This document shows positions 17,399 to 25,642 of a stretch of DNA of 37,074 bases, piece after piece. The notes under the pieces were generated by a model. The model saw only the letters and a list, made by a program, of their open reading frames with translations, ran no database searches and was not told the origin of the DNA. Source of the DNA: Deltaproteobacteria bacterium. GTDB lineage: Bacteria; Desulfobacterota; Desulfobaccia; Desulfobaccales; 0-14-0-80-60-11. A program made the translations under genes and the position numbers. The stretch is from positions 1-37,074 of the forward strand of contig JASEFS010000034.1 of assembly GCA_030018495.1 (NCBI GenBank), written 5' to 3'. Position 1 is the stretch's first letter, and every line of letters begins with the position of its first letter.

Positions 17399-18574
17399 AT
17401 GGGCGTCATCTACCTTGATCATCTATCCGGCACGCCTCTGCACCCCAAGGTGAAAGAGGCCATGATCCACCACATCAACACGGTCTATGGCAACCCGGTG
17501 AGCGACCACCGCATGGGGCAGGCGGCCTCCCAGGCCCTGGAAAAGGCCCGGGAGCAGGTGGCGGCTCTCATCAACGCCGGCGATCCAACGGAAATTGTCT
17601 TTGAATCCGGCGGCACCGAGTCGGTTAACCACGCGATCAAAGGGGTGGCCATCGGCCTCAGGGAAAAAGGCCGGCACATCATCACCACCAATATTGAGCA
17701 CAAATCGGTCCTCAATTCCCTGCGCACCCTGCGGCTCCTGGACTATCAGGTGACCTCCCTGGACGTCGATGCCCACGGCTTGGTGGACCCGGCCGCGGTG
17801 GAAAAAGCCATCACCCCGGACACCATCCTGATCAGCATCATGCTGGCCAACAATGAAATCGGCACCCTGGAGCCCATCGCGGACATCGCCAAGATTGCCA
17901 AAAAAAATAAAGTGCTGTTACACACTGATGCGGTTGACGCAGTGGGTGTGATTCCGGTGGACGTGAAAAGCCTGGGCGTCGATCTCCTGAGTCTGGCGGC
18001 CAACCAGTTCTATGGCCCGCCGGGAGTCGGGGCGCTCTATATCAAGAAGGGCACGCCGGTGTGGCCGCTACTTGACGGGGGTATGCAGGAGAACAAGAAA
18101 CGGGCCGGCACCGAAAACCTCATCGGCATCGTCGGCTTGGGCATGGCCGCGGAGTTGGCCAAGCAGGAGATGGCTGAGAGGGCTCCCCGGCTTCAGGCCC
18201 TGCGGGACCGCCTGCAGGAGGGTTTGGTGGCCCGCATCCCCGATATAGTCATCAACGGCCATCCCACCCTGAGGCTGCCGCATCTGCTGTCAGTTTCGTT
18301 CAAGTACATCGAAGGCGAGAGCCTGATGCTCATGCTGGATGATGAAGGCATTTGCGTCTCCACCCGCTCCGCCTGCGCGTCGGGGTCGCTGAGGGCCTCC
18401 CATGTGCTCATTTCCACCGGCCTGGATTTCGCCACGGCCCAGGGGACGCTGCTCTTCAGTCTGGGGCGGGACAACACCGAGGCCGATGTGGATAAAGTGA
18501 TCCAGGTGCTGCCGGGTATCGTCCAGACCCTGCGCGACATGTCGCCCCTTTACAAAAAGGAGCAGGCCGGATAG
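17399..18574 (+). CDS. NifS/IscS-like class V aminotransferase lacking the PLP lysine
   Basis: A 391-residue protein with the NifS/IscS fold. The PLP-stacking His (EHKSVLNS, H101), the HTDAVDAVG block with the pyridine-binding Asp, the RAGTEN block and the mobile-loop cysteine (SACASGS) are all present. The decisive oddity is the Schiff-base position: where desulfurases have Ser-x-His-Lys before the GP-G loop, this protein has AANQFYGPPG with Gln203 (codon 18005-18007). The Gln of the usual D-A-x-Q is Asp. Without the lysine, standard cysteine desulfurase chemistry is not expected. From memory, Archaeoglobus fulgidus IscS also lacks this Lys (Asp instead) and was proposed to supply a cysteine ligand to IscU. 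The start has GAGG nine bases upstream, and a terminator follows. Confidence 0.88.
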   Translation: MGVIYLDHLSGTPLHPKVKEAMIHHINTVYGNPVSDHRMGQAASQALEKAREQVAALINAGDPTEIVFESGGTESVNHAIKGVAIGLREKGRHIITTNIEHKSVLNSLRTLRLLDYQVTSLDVDAHGLVDPAAVEKAITPDTILISIMLANNEIGTLEPIADIAKIAKKNKVLLHTDAVDAVGVIPVDVKSLGVDLLSLAANQFYGPPGVGALYIKKGTPVWPLLDGGMQENKKRAGTENLIGIVGLGMAAELAKQEMAERAPRLQALRDRLQEGLVARIPDIVINGHPTLRLPHLLSVSFKYIEGESLMLMLDDEGICVSTRSACASGSLRASHVLISTGLDFATAQGTLLFSLGRDNTEADVDKVIQVLPGIVQTLRDMSPLYKKEQAG

Positions 18575-18600
18575 CCGGTGCACCGCTTTGTGCCGGAAAA

Positions 18601-18630
18601 AAAGCCGGGCCAGACCCGGCTTTCTTTATT
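18601..18630 (+). terminator. Terminator of the iscU-nifS-like operon
   Basis: A 9-bp perfect stem AAAGCCGGG (18601-18609) with 18615-18623, a five-base loop and a CTTTATT tail, 26 bases after the stop codon. Confidence 0.88.
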
Positions 18631-18698
18631 CCCCCATAATATCGCTGTTCCGAAAAATTCTTTATAAGGGCGGTTCGCAAACCGCCCCTCCGGGCTTT

Positions 18699-19118
18699 TC
18701 AATCCCGGATAAATCTCAATTCCTTCAATTTCTCAAGTAGCTTCTCTTTCGGGAATATCCCTTCATTGCGGTAAACCTCTTTGCCGGAAGCATCCAGAAA
18801 GACCTGGGTGGGCACGAAAATGATATGAAATTCTTTAAAAAGTCGTTCATCCGGGTCTCTATACACAAAGCGGATTTCCAGTTGATCCCGGTAGCGGGCC
18901 TTGACCTCCAGGAGGATGGCTTCCATTTCCTTGCAGATGGGGCAGAGCGGCCGGGAGAATTCGATGATGGTCGGCTTGCCCGGAGGCGGAGATAACGTCT
19001 GACCAGGACTCGGGTCAACCCAGCAGGTCAAAATGCCGGTTGCCAGGAGGACCAGCGCCGGAATAAAGCTTTTTCGCAGTATGAGCATGAAGTTGATATG
19101 TTTGCACCGATAAAGCAT
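18699..19118 (-). CDS. Secreted thioredoxin-fold protein with CPIC motif
   Basis: A 139-residue exported thioredoxin-like protein. A basic/hydrophobic N-terminus (about 11-31) is a signal peptide or membrane anchor and ends at a Cys (32) that might be lipidated, though the lipobox is poor. The redox motif is C59-P-I-C62 in EFSRPLCPICKEME, and the cis-proline region FVPTQVF and the LDASGKEV hairpin complete the fold. Such proteins reduce or shuffle disulfides outside the cytoplasm. The start could be 19118 or Met11 at 19088; neither has a good ribosome site. It is convergent with the nifS-like gene and lies 53 bases from the PEBP gene on the same strand. Confidence 0.8.
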   Translation of the reverse strand: MLYRCKHINFMLILRKSFIPALVLLATGILTCWVDPSPGQTLSPPPGKPTIIEFSRPLCPICKEMEAILLEVKARYRDQLEIRFVYRDPDERLFKEFHIIFVPTQVFLDASGKEVYRNEGIFPKEKLLEKLKELRFIRD

Positions 19119-19171
19119 CAGCGCGTATTAGCCTGGTAAAGGAAATGCCTTCCGGGGCGAGCATAGTTCCT

Positions 19172-19723
19172 TTACTGGCTGTAATAGCCGGTGAGGCTCC
19201 CCTGAGCCAGTATCTTGCCTTCCAGGGCCTTTTTGAATTCCGCCAGACCGGCGTTAGGCTTCAGGTCCAGTTTGGCAACATTCAGAGCATAAACGGTGGT
19301 CACGTACGGATGGTCGCCGGTGCCCTTGGGCGGTTGGGGGCCGCCGTACGCGGGCTTGCCCCAGGAATTTTTGAGTTCAACGGCGCCCGCGGGCATATTC
19401 TTGCCGGAAGCGCCCTCGGCCAAGGAGTCGGCGTCCGCCGGAAGGTTGATTACCAGCCAGTGTACCCAGTTATTGGCCACCGGGTGGGGGTCCACGATGG
19501 ACAGAGCGAAAGACTGGGTGCCGGCGGGCGCGCCGCTCCACTGCACAGGGATGGAAAGGTTTTGCCCCCCCGCGCCTGGCATGACGTATTTTTGCGGAAT
19601 CTTGCCGCCTTCCTGAAAAGCTGTGGAAGTCACTTCCATGGCTTTACCTCCTTGAACAGGCATGCTGATAAGGAAAACAAGGCTCCCTAACCACAACATA
19701 AGCGCCCAGGGTCGTCTCGTCAT
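19172..19723 (-). CDS. Exported PEBP (YbhB/YbcL-type) protein
   Basis: A 183-residue member of the phosphatidylethanolamine-binding protein family. The start at 19723 has GGAGG seven bases upstream and yields a clean signal peptide (MTRRPW, hydrophobic to about 22). The ligand-pocket motifs are seen: SIVDPHP with NNWVHWLVINLP, and the YGGPQPPKGTGDHPYV block with the family's Gly-Pro and His-x-Tyr elements. Bacterial YbhB/YbcL proteins bind small anionic ligands or inhibit enzymes; their job in most bacteria is unknown. Periplasmic location is expected. Confidence 0.88.
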   Translation of the reverse strand: MTRRPWALMLWLGSLVFLISMPVQGGKAMEVTSTAFQEGGKIPQKYVMPGAGGQNLSIPVQWSGAPAGTQSFALSIVDPHPVANNWVHWLVINLPADADSLAEGASGKNMPAGAVELKNSWGKPAYGGPQPPKGTGDHPYVTTVYALNVAKLDLKPNAGLAEFKKALEGKILAQGSLTGYYSQ

Positions 19724-19810
19724 GTCCCCGCCCTCCAAAATTCCTCTGGAAGTTTCCGGCAAACAGCGCGCTTCGCGCCGGATGGCCTGGTAAATGGAGA
19801 ATTTCGCAGT

Positions 19811-20647
19811 CTAATCATCATCCAGATAATTTTTAAGAAACTCCGCCCATTCCCCCACGGGTTCCAGTTCCAGGTACCTCCTCCAATACTTTCGGGCTGA
19901 GTCGATTTTGCCCTGCTTTTCCAGAGTCCTGGCCAAATTCAGGCAAGCCTCGGAGAAGGTCGGTTCGGCCTCCAGTGCTTGCTGATAATGAAGCACGGCC
20001 TCATCCAGCCGGCCTTTCTCCTCCAAAAGGTTGGCCAAATTGTGGTTGGCTTCAGCGTGGGCAGGATCGGCTTCCAGGGCCTGACGATAGTGGCTTTCGG
20101 CCCCTTCCAGATGGCGCCAGCGGTAGAGGATGTTGCCCAAGTTGACCAGGGCGTCCGGATGGTCCGCCTTGAGGGCCAGAATGGCCGCGTATTTCTCCCG
20201 GGCCTCCTCCAGGGCGCCGCGGCCCTCGCAGTTTAAAGCCTGCAGGAAAAGGGCGCCGAGATCGGCTCCGGCCAACGGAATGACGCGGCCGGCCGGGGCG
20301 CTGAAATTCATATGGAGTTGGCCCTCAGGCGTAAAGCAGCGCTGCTTTTGGGACAGGACGATTCTCTGGCGGGAGGCGGCAAAACGCACCTGGGAGAGGG
20401 GTTCGGCGATCTCCGGACGCCGCTTTTTCAAGTGCTCCACGCAGGCCCGGATCTTATGCAGGGACACCCCTTGATCCCGCAGTTCCTTGATGGTCCTGAG
20501 AGCCACCAAGCCTTGAAAATCAAACCACAGACGCTTCGGGGGCCGCCGCGTATGGGGCACCAGGCCCAGACGGGTCCAATAGCGCACCCGCGCCTCCGCG
20601 ATGCCCGCCAATCTGGCCACTTCCTGGGGAGTAAAGAGCTTCTTCAT
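19811..20647 (-). CDS. MerR-type HTH regulator fused to TPR repeats
   Basis: A 278-residue protein. Residues 1-75 form a MerR winged helix (FTPQEVARLAGIAEARVRYW, then a wing and an EL-RDQGVSL helix). A linker of about 60 residues follows, then three consecutive tetratricopeptide repeats from about 165 to 265 with the W-x-x-L-G-x-x-Y/A-x-x-x-A spacing (DALVNLGNILYRW, AEANHNLANLLEEKG, SEACLNLARTLEKQG). There are no Cys effector residues, so metal or redox sensing as in MerR/SoxR is unlikely; the TPR part probably binds a protein partner. I know this architecture mainly from deltaproteobacteria. No strong ribosome site precedes 20647. Confidence 0.85.
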   Translation of the reverse strand: MKKLFTPQEVARLAGIAEARVRYWTRLGLVPHTRRPPKRLWFDFQGLVALRTIKELRDQGVSLHKIRACVEHLKKRRPEIAEPLSQVRFAASRQRIVLSQKQRCFTPEGQLHMNFSAPAGRVIPLAGADLGALFLQALNCEGRGALEEAREKYAAILALKADHPDALVNLGNILYRWRHLEGAESHYRQALEADPAHAEANHNLANLLEEKGRLDEAVLHYQQALEAEPTFSEACLNLARTLEKQGKIDSARKYWRRYLELEPVGEWAEFLKNYLDDD

Positions 20648-20796
20648 GACCGCAGCCTATGAATGCCGGCTCCCGAATGTGCCCTGCCAAATCCCCGTCC
20701 AAGTTTTGCCCAAGATTGATTCTACAACATAATGATAAATCAGGGGGGGTAAAAAAATGGCTGAGGCTTGCCGAGGAAGGCAATGTCCGAAGAGGC

Positions 20797-20829
20797 AAAA
20801 AAAGATGAGCCTTGGGGAGGCTCATCTTT
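20797..20829 (-). terminator. Terminator of the selenoperoxiredoxin gene
   Basis: A perfect 11-bp stem (20801-20811 with 20819-20829) and seven-base loop. On the minus strand a run of T follows. It lies 45 bases past the peroxiredoxin stop. Confidence 0.85.
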
Positions 20830-20874
20830 AATAAATTTGAGTAATTTTTGAGTTTTATAAAACCTAATGACCCC

Positions 20875-21477
20875 TTAGAACGCCATTTCCGGGGCCCAGA
20901 TTTCGCAAACCTTGCCGGCCAGGCCGGCCTCAGGTTTCAAGGTTTGCTTGCCGGGCTCCCAGCCTGCAGGTGTGGCTTCTCCCGTGCCCCGGACATGGGC
21001 GCAGGCCTTCAACTGCCGGATCATTTCCGCGATATTGCGGCCGATGGCCGGAGCCAGCACTTCTATGGCCTGGATGTTGCCATCCGGGTCGATGAGAAAC
21101 CGCCCCCGCAGGTCCACGCCGGCTTCCCGGTCATAGACATCGTAAAGCTGGCCGATTGTGCCGCCGGGATCTGAAAGCATGGGATAGGGAAGGCCTCCAT
21201 CCACCATCTTGGAGAGCTCGCCCTCCTGCCAGACCTTATGGGTGTAGGGGCTGTCCACGCTGATGGCCAATACCACGGCGCCCATTTCCTGCAGGTCCTT
21301 GTAACGGACGGCAACTGCCGTCAATTCAGTGGGTCAGACGAAAGTAAAATCGCCGGGATAGAAATAGAGCATCACCCATTTGCCGCGAAAATCGCTCAAT
21401 TTCACTTTTTTGATTTCGCCATCCATATAAGCGGTGGTTTCAAAATCCGGGGCCGGCTTGCCGACGCGTGCAGACAT
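20875..21477 (-). CDS. prxU: Selenocysteine-containing peroxiredoxin (in-frame UGA at the peroxidatic site)
   Basis: A 200-residue AhpC/Prx-type thiol peroxidase read through an in-frame TGA (21334-21336). Before it comes FYPGDFTFV and after it PTELTAVA, so residue 48 is exactly the peroxidatic cysteine position, as in known PrxU selenoproteins. The start at 21477 has AAGGAGG six bases upstream. A SECIS-like hairpin follows the UGA. The C-terminus has TPAGWEPG where typical 2-Cys enzymes have Cys-Pro-Ala-x-Trp. The remaining cysteines are in KACAHV and GKVCEIW, so the resolving residue is not at its usual place. A pipeline without selenocysteine handling would split this into two frames. Substrates would be H2O2 and organic peroxides in the cytoplasm. 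Confidence 0.93.
21307..21336 (-). promoter_or_regulatory. SECIS-like hairpin with UGA codon of prxU
   Basis: On the minus strand the UGA (21336-21334) is followed after 10-11 bases by GACGGC-AGUU-GCCGUC (21322-21307), a 6-bp perfect stem whose loop contains G-U. The loop starts 17 bases after the UGA, within the window accepted for bacterial SECIS elements. Confidence 0.75.
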
Positions 21478-21550
21478 TGGGGTCCTCCTTACCTGAAGAA
21501 TATTTAGAAAATAAGCCCGGCTCTCCCCAGGGTCAAGGGCGTGGGGGCAG

Positions 21551-22621
21551 TTAAGGACCGCCGATCCATTTCTTTTTTCTGAAAAAGAGGAGCATTCCCA
21601 GAAAGACTGCTCCCATAAAGCCCAAAACGACAAAATAGCCCCAGCGCCAGTCAAGCTCCGGCATATATTTGAAATTCATGCCGTAAATTCCGGCAATAAA
21701 GGTGAGAGGAATGAAAATGGTGGCGATGATGGTCAGCACCTTCATGACTTCGTTCAGCCGGTTGCTGACGCTGGAAAGGTACACATCCAGCATGCCGGAC
21801 AGCATATCCCTGAAGGTCTCGATTGTGTCGATCACCTGAATGATGTGATCGTAAACGTCTTTAATATAAAGCGAGGTGCCCTCTTGAATCAGAGGCGATT
21901 CCTGCCGCTCCAACTGACTGAGCACTTCTCTCAGAGGCCATACCGCACGCCGTAAAATGATCATGACCCGTTTCAAACGGTGAATCTGGTGCACCGTCTG
22001 GGGGTCGGGCCGGGAAACCAGCTCTTCTTCCATTTCTTCGATGGTCTCCCCCAGATCCTCCAGAATCACGAAGTAATGGTCCACGACCAGGTCCATCAGG
22101 GAATAAGCCAGATAGTCCGGTCCCGCCCTGCGGATTTTGCCTTTGGACTTGATCCGCTCCCTGATGGTGTCGAATATAGCTTCATCATTTTCATGCAGGG
22201 AAATGACAAAATGCGGGCCCACAATCAAACTGAGTTGATCGGAGCTGATTTCCTGAGCCTTTTCCTGGTGGCTGATCATTTTCAGGACCAAATAGAGGTA
22301 ATCGCCATAATCCTCCAGCTTGGGGCGCTGGTTGGTGTTGAGAATGTCTTCCACCACCAGGGGATGCAGGGAAAAACACTCCCCCAGCTTCTCAAGATTC
22401 CGAACGTCCTGGAGGCCGTTGACGTCCAGCCAGGTGATTTTGCGGGCCTCAGGCAAAATCAGGCATTCTTCCAGGGAAGTGAGTTTTTCTTCGGTATAGG
22501 TTTCCTGGTTATATACCACCAAAGTGGCTTTGAACTTCTTTTCCGCCTTGTCCCCCACGTAAACCAGGGACCCGGGGGGCAAACCCGCTTTTTGGGAAAT
22601 TTTTTTGACTATCCTGGCCAT
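21551..22621 (-). CDS. corA: CorA-family Mg2+/Co2+ transporter
   Basis: A 356-residue inner-membrane metal channel of the CorA family. A large acidic/helical cytoplasmic domain (1 to about 290) is followed by two C-terminal membrane helices, with the selectivity motif Tyr-Gly-Met-Asn ([12 protein letters not shown]) after the first, and a basic RKKKW tail. The start at 22621 (MARIVKKIS) gives normal CorA length and has GGGGTG upstream. Frames to 22642 or 22768 are open, but the extra residues have no CorA character. Its leader has a strong hairpin with a U tract (22767-22805) that could be the previous gene's terminator or an attenuator. Confidence 0.92.
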   Translation of the reverse strand: MARIVKKISQKAGLPPGSLVYVGDKAEKKFKATLVVYNQETYTEEKLTSLEECLILPEARKITWLDVNGLQDVRNLEKLGECFSLHPLVVEDILNTNQRPKLEDYGDYLYLVLKMISHQEKAQEISSDQLSLIVGPHFVISLHENDEAIFDTIRERIKSKGKIRRAGPDYLAYSLMDLVVDHYFVILEDLGETIEEMEEELVSRPDPQTVHQIHRLKRVMIILRRAVWPLREVLSQLERQESPLIQEGTSLYIKDVYDHIIQVIDTIETFRDMLSGMLDVYLSSVSNRLNEVMKVLTIIATIFIPLTFIAGIYGMNFKYMPELDWRWGYFVVLGFMGAVFLGMLLFFRKKKWIGGP

Positions 22622-22766
22622 ATTCACCCCGCCTGAGGACATTTTCCTTGAATATAAAGAAAGAAGCCGGAGAAAGGGAATAATTATCTGGAGGCAACAG
22701 ACTCGCCGAACGCGATGACCACTCTGAAAGCCACTTTGTGAAGACCGGACTGACGGAGATAACCGC

Positions 22767-22805
22767 AAAAAAAACTGACCGGGTGGGGGAGGAACCCGGC
22801 CAGTT
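22767..22805 (-). terminator. Terminator or attenuator upstream of corA
   Basis: Arms 22773-22784 and 22794-22805 pair with one A-C mismatch. On the minus strand eight T follow. It is 300 bases past the hyuA stop and 146 bases before the corA start, so it may end hyuA transcripts or regulate corA read-through. Confidence 0.7.
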
Positions 22806-22829
22806 CGGTGAAAGGAGAAAGTATATGAA

Positions 22830-23103
22830 CTTTGATTAAGGGGGGGATGTGGGTACCTTATTTAGGTCCATATACGCTTTTAATTACATGCAGATATTAT
22901 GCCACAAATATAAACAATTATTATTGTAATAATATTAAATACATAAGCAAAATGGCGGTTTTATCTCCCCATAAATCACTTTGCCTCGGTTCAAAAATTT
23001 ATACCGTCAGGTGCAAGTATAAGTGCTTTATTAAATAACCTACCGGAATAATTTATATAAATATTTTTACCTGGCGATTGCACCCAAATTCAATTTTTTG
23101 TTT
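22830..23103. other. AT-rich intergenic island between corA and hyuA
   Basis: About 270 bases that are strongly AT-rich inside GC-rich DNA. It includes the palindrome TATTATT-GT-AATAATA (22919-22934), which could be an operator. A 68-codon frame (22832-23038, plus) exists but its composition is that of random AT-rich DNA and I do not accept it. The region must carry the corA promoter if corA is separate. Confidence 0.5.
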
Positions 23104-25071
23104 CTAGCGCGACAAGACCAGGTGGCCGGCTTCGGTGAGGTTTCCTGAAAAGCCAGGCAGCACCAGCTGGGTGGCGAATTCTTCCAAAATCAGGGCGGGC
23201 CCGGCAAACCTGAAGCCGGCCTCCAGGGACGGCCGCCAGTAAACCGGGACCTCTTCCGGGCCGCCGGGCAAAGTCACCAAATGTCGAGTCGGCAATTTGG
23301 GAATATTGCCCTTGGCCCGGGGCCGCAGGTTCGACAGCGGCAAGGCGGGCTCCTGTGCCAGAAAATGGGCCCGCAGAACCACGGCTTCAAGCTCCCGGTC
23401 GGGAAAGGCATGGCCGTAAAGCCGCCGATGCTTACGGTGAAAATCCTCTTTGAAGAAAGGGCTTAAGGGGACGCTCAGGGTGTAGGACTGCCCCCGGTAG
23501 CGCAGGTCCAACTCTCCGCTCACTGAAAAGCTCTCCGGCGGCAAGCCGTCCTCCGCCAAATCGGCCAGGCCGCGCTCGACCAGGGCCGCAAAGGCAGGTT
23601 GCAAATGCTCCCAGTTTAATTCAGGCTCTCGCCTTAGCAGCGTTTGGGCCAGGTCCCGCCTTAACCCGGCCAGGGCCATGCCCAGCGCGGAAAGCACCCC
23701 GGCCTGGGCCGGGATAATGATGCGGCGAACCCCCAACTCCTCGGCCAGTTCGCAAACGTGAAGGCCCCCGGCACCGCCGAAGCAGAACAGGGTGAAGTCC
23801 CGGGGATCGTAGCCCTTTTCCAGGCTTACCGCGGTGAGCGCCCGGGCCATATTGCTGTTCACCACGCGAATAACTCCCAGGGCCAGCTCCCGGGGGTTGA
23901 CGTCGAACTCCCCAGCCAGCCGCGTCAAAGCCTGCGCCGCGGCCTCCGGATATAGGTGCAGGCGGCCGCCCAAAAACGACTGGGGCAGCAGGCGACCCAA
24001 GTATAGCTGAGCGTCAGTGACCGTCACCTCCGAGGCGCGGCCGTAACAAGCCGGACCCGGGTCCGCCCCGGCGCTGCGGGGGCCCACCCGCAGCGCCCCG
24101 CCCTGGTCCCGATAGGCGATGGAGCCGCCGCCGGCCCCAACCGTGTGGATGTCCATCACCGGGATGCCCAGGGGGTAACCTTCCAAAGCATATTCGCTGG
24201 TGAAGGGAATTTCACCGGGAATCAGCGCCACGTCCGTGGAGGTGCCCCCCATGTCCAGGGTGAGCAGGCGCTCTTCCCCCAGGGCTCGCCCCAGCTTCCA
24301 AGCCCCGAAGACGCCCCCGGCCGGGCCGGAAAGCACCGTAGCAAGTCCCAGCGACGCGGCCCGGCGGGCGGGCAGAAAGCCGCCGTTGGACTGCTGAATA
24401 AAAAGAGAGGCGCTGGGCAGTTCCCGAATGAAATCATCAAGATAGCGGCTGAGTACGGGCGCCAGATAGGCGTTCAGCACCGTGGCCGAGGTTCGTTCGT
24501 ATTCCCGGAACTCAGGCAAAATGTCGGACGATAAATAGATGGGCGCCCCCAGGTCGGCCAGGGCTTCGGCCAGAAGCTTTTCATGGGAGGGGTTGGCATA
24601 AGCATGGAGCAGGCAGACTGCGATGGACTCAGAAGCCGACTTCCAAACCTCCCGCCTAATCCGGGCGATCTCATCGGCGCTGAGCGGCAGATAGACCGAG
24701 CCGTCGGCCCGCAGGCGTTCGCTCACGCCGACTACCCGCTCCCTGGGCAGGAGCGCCGGCGGTTTGGCCGGGGCCAGGCTGAAAAGCTCCGCCCTGGTTT
24801 GCCGTCCGATAAAAAGAACGTCTTCAAAACCCATGGTGGCGAGAAGCGCGACCCTGGCCCCTCGGCGGGTAAGAAAGGCGTTGGTGCCCACCGTGGTGCC
24901 GTGGACAAGCTCCACGCCGTCCAGGCCTTCAGGCCGGAGTTCCTTGAGGCCTTCCAGAATGGCGCCAAGGGGATTATCCGGGGTGGACGGGGTCTTGTGC
25001 ACCCGGCCCTCGCCGTCTTTCAGGAAGACGAAATCAGTAAAAGTGCCGCCGGTGTCGATGCCGATGCGCAT
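23104..25071 (-). CDS. hyuA: Hydantoinase/oxoprolinase family protein, HyuA-type subunit
   Basis: A 655-residue ATP-dependent amidohydrolase subunit of the HyuA family (N-methylhydantoinase A, acetophenone and acetone carboxylase alpha relatives). It shows the actin-like ATPase motifs GIDTGGTFTDF (3-13) and LDMGGTSTDVAL (about 275), HGTTVGTNA, GAGGGSIA and SAGADPGPACYG, plus the C-terminal barrel. HyuA normally works with HyuB, usually encoded next to it; no HyuB lies on either side here (AT-rich spacer then corA downstream; a divergent regulator upstream). The partner must be elsewhere, or this acts alone. The substrate is not predictable. Confidence 0.9.
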   Translation of the reverse strand: MRIGIDTGGTFTDFVFLKDGEGRVHKTPSTPDNPLGAILEGLKELRPEGLDGVELVHGTTVGTNAFLTRRGARVALLATMGFEDVLFIGRQTRAELFSLAPAKPPALLPRERVVGVSERLRADGSVYLPLSADEIARIRREVWKSASESIAVCLLHAYANPSHEKLLAEALADLGAPIYLSSDILPEFREYERTSATVLNAYLAPVLSRYLDDFIRELPSASLFIQQSNGGFLPARRAASLGLATVLSGPAGGVFGAWKLGRALGEERLLTLDMGGTSTDVALIPGEIPFTSEYALEGYPLGIPVMDIHTVGAGGGSIAYRDQGGALRVGPRSAGADPGPACYGRASEVTVTDAQLYLGRLLPQSFLGGRLHLYPEAAAQALTRLAGEFDVNPRELALGVIRVVNSNMARALTAVSLEKGYDPRDFTLFCFGGAGGLHVCELAEELGVRRIIIPAQAGVLSALGMALAGLRRDLAQTLLRREPELNWEHLQPAFAALVERGLADLAEDGLPPESFSVSGELDLRYRGQSYTLSVPLSPFFKEDFHRKHRRLYGHAFPDRELEAVVLRAHFLAQEPALPLSNLRPRAKGNIPKLPTRHLVTLPGGPEEVPVYWRPSLEAGFRFAGPALILEEFATQLVLPGFSGNLTEAGHLVLSR

Positions 25072-25237
25072 GGTTAAATGTCAAAAAGGGAACAGCCGCT
25101 CAGGAGCCGTTGGCGCTCTCAAAATCGTAGCGCCTGGAGTTATTTTGGCTTATCAATAACAATATAAGGTTGTCGTTTTCCACGAAGCATTATCGAAGCG
25201 AAGCATCTGCATCCTCCGTTTGCTCAGGTTGATTCTG

Positions 25238-25522
25238 ATGTCGACCATCCGTCAAGCTATCAAAGACCTGCTTCAGGAGCAACCCTTATCGGCCCTGGAG
25301 CTTTCCCAGCGCCTCAGCATTTCGGAAAAAGAAGTGCTGGGACACCTGGGCCACATCGCCAAGGCCCCCGGCCCAGGCCAGCGCTTTCATATCCTTCCTT
25401 CCGTGTGCAACATTTGCGGGTTTACCTTCAAAAAGCGCGACCGCCTCGCCACGCCCTCCCGCTGCCCTATATGCCGGCGCCAGTCCATCCGCCGGCCCCG
25501 CTTTCAAATAACCAAAGAATAG
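25238..25522 (+). CDS. Small HTH / zinc-ribbon transcriptional regulator (COG3357-like)
   Basis: A 94-residue protein. The first 45 residues form a winged-helix-type HTH (IRQAIKDLLQEQPLSALELSQRLSISEKEVLGHL), then a zinc ribbon with Cys57-x-x-Cys60 and Cys76-x-x-Cys79 (VCNICGF, CPICRR), ending in basic residues. This matches the predicted-regulator family in which an HTH is fused to a zinc ribbon, found mainly in archaea and deltaproteobacteria. The ATG at 25238 is preferred to an in-frame TTG at 25220. It is divergent from hyuA with a 166-base gap, so hyuA control is possible but unproven. Confidence 0.82.
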   Translation: MSTIRQAIKDLLQEQPLSALELSQRLSISEKEVLGHLGHIAKAPGPGQRFHILPSVCNICGFTFKKRDRLATPSRCPICRRQSIRRPRFQITKE

Positions 25523-25642
25523 CCTGCCGTCTTGCTTTTCGTCTGGTTGCAATTTTAAGACAGAAAATTGTGCGATCTGTAAGATATTGTTTGCTTGTGC
25601 GCTCATAGTATGCTAACGGTGGAAATGGGGCAAATGGGGGAT

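Noticed and set aside
22832-23038. 68-codon plus-strand frame in the AT-rich island
   Set aside because: No ribosome site, random composition (Tyr/Asn/Lys/Cys-rich) and no domain.
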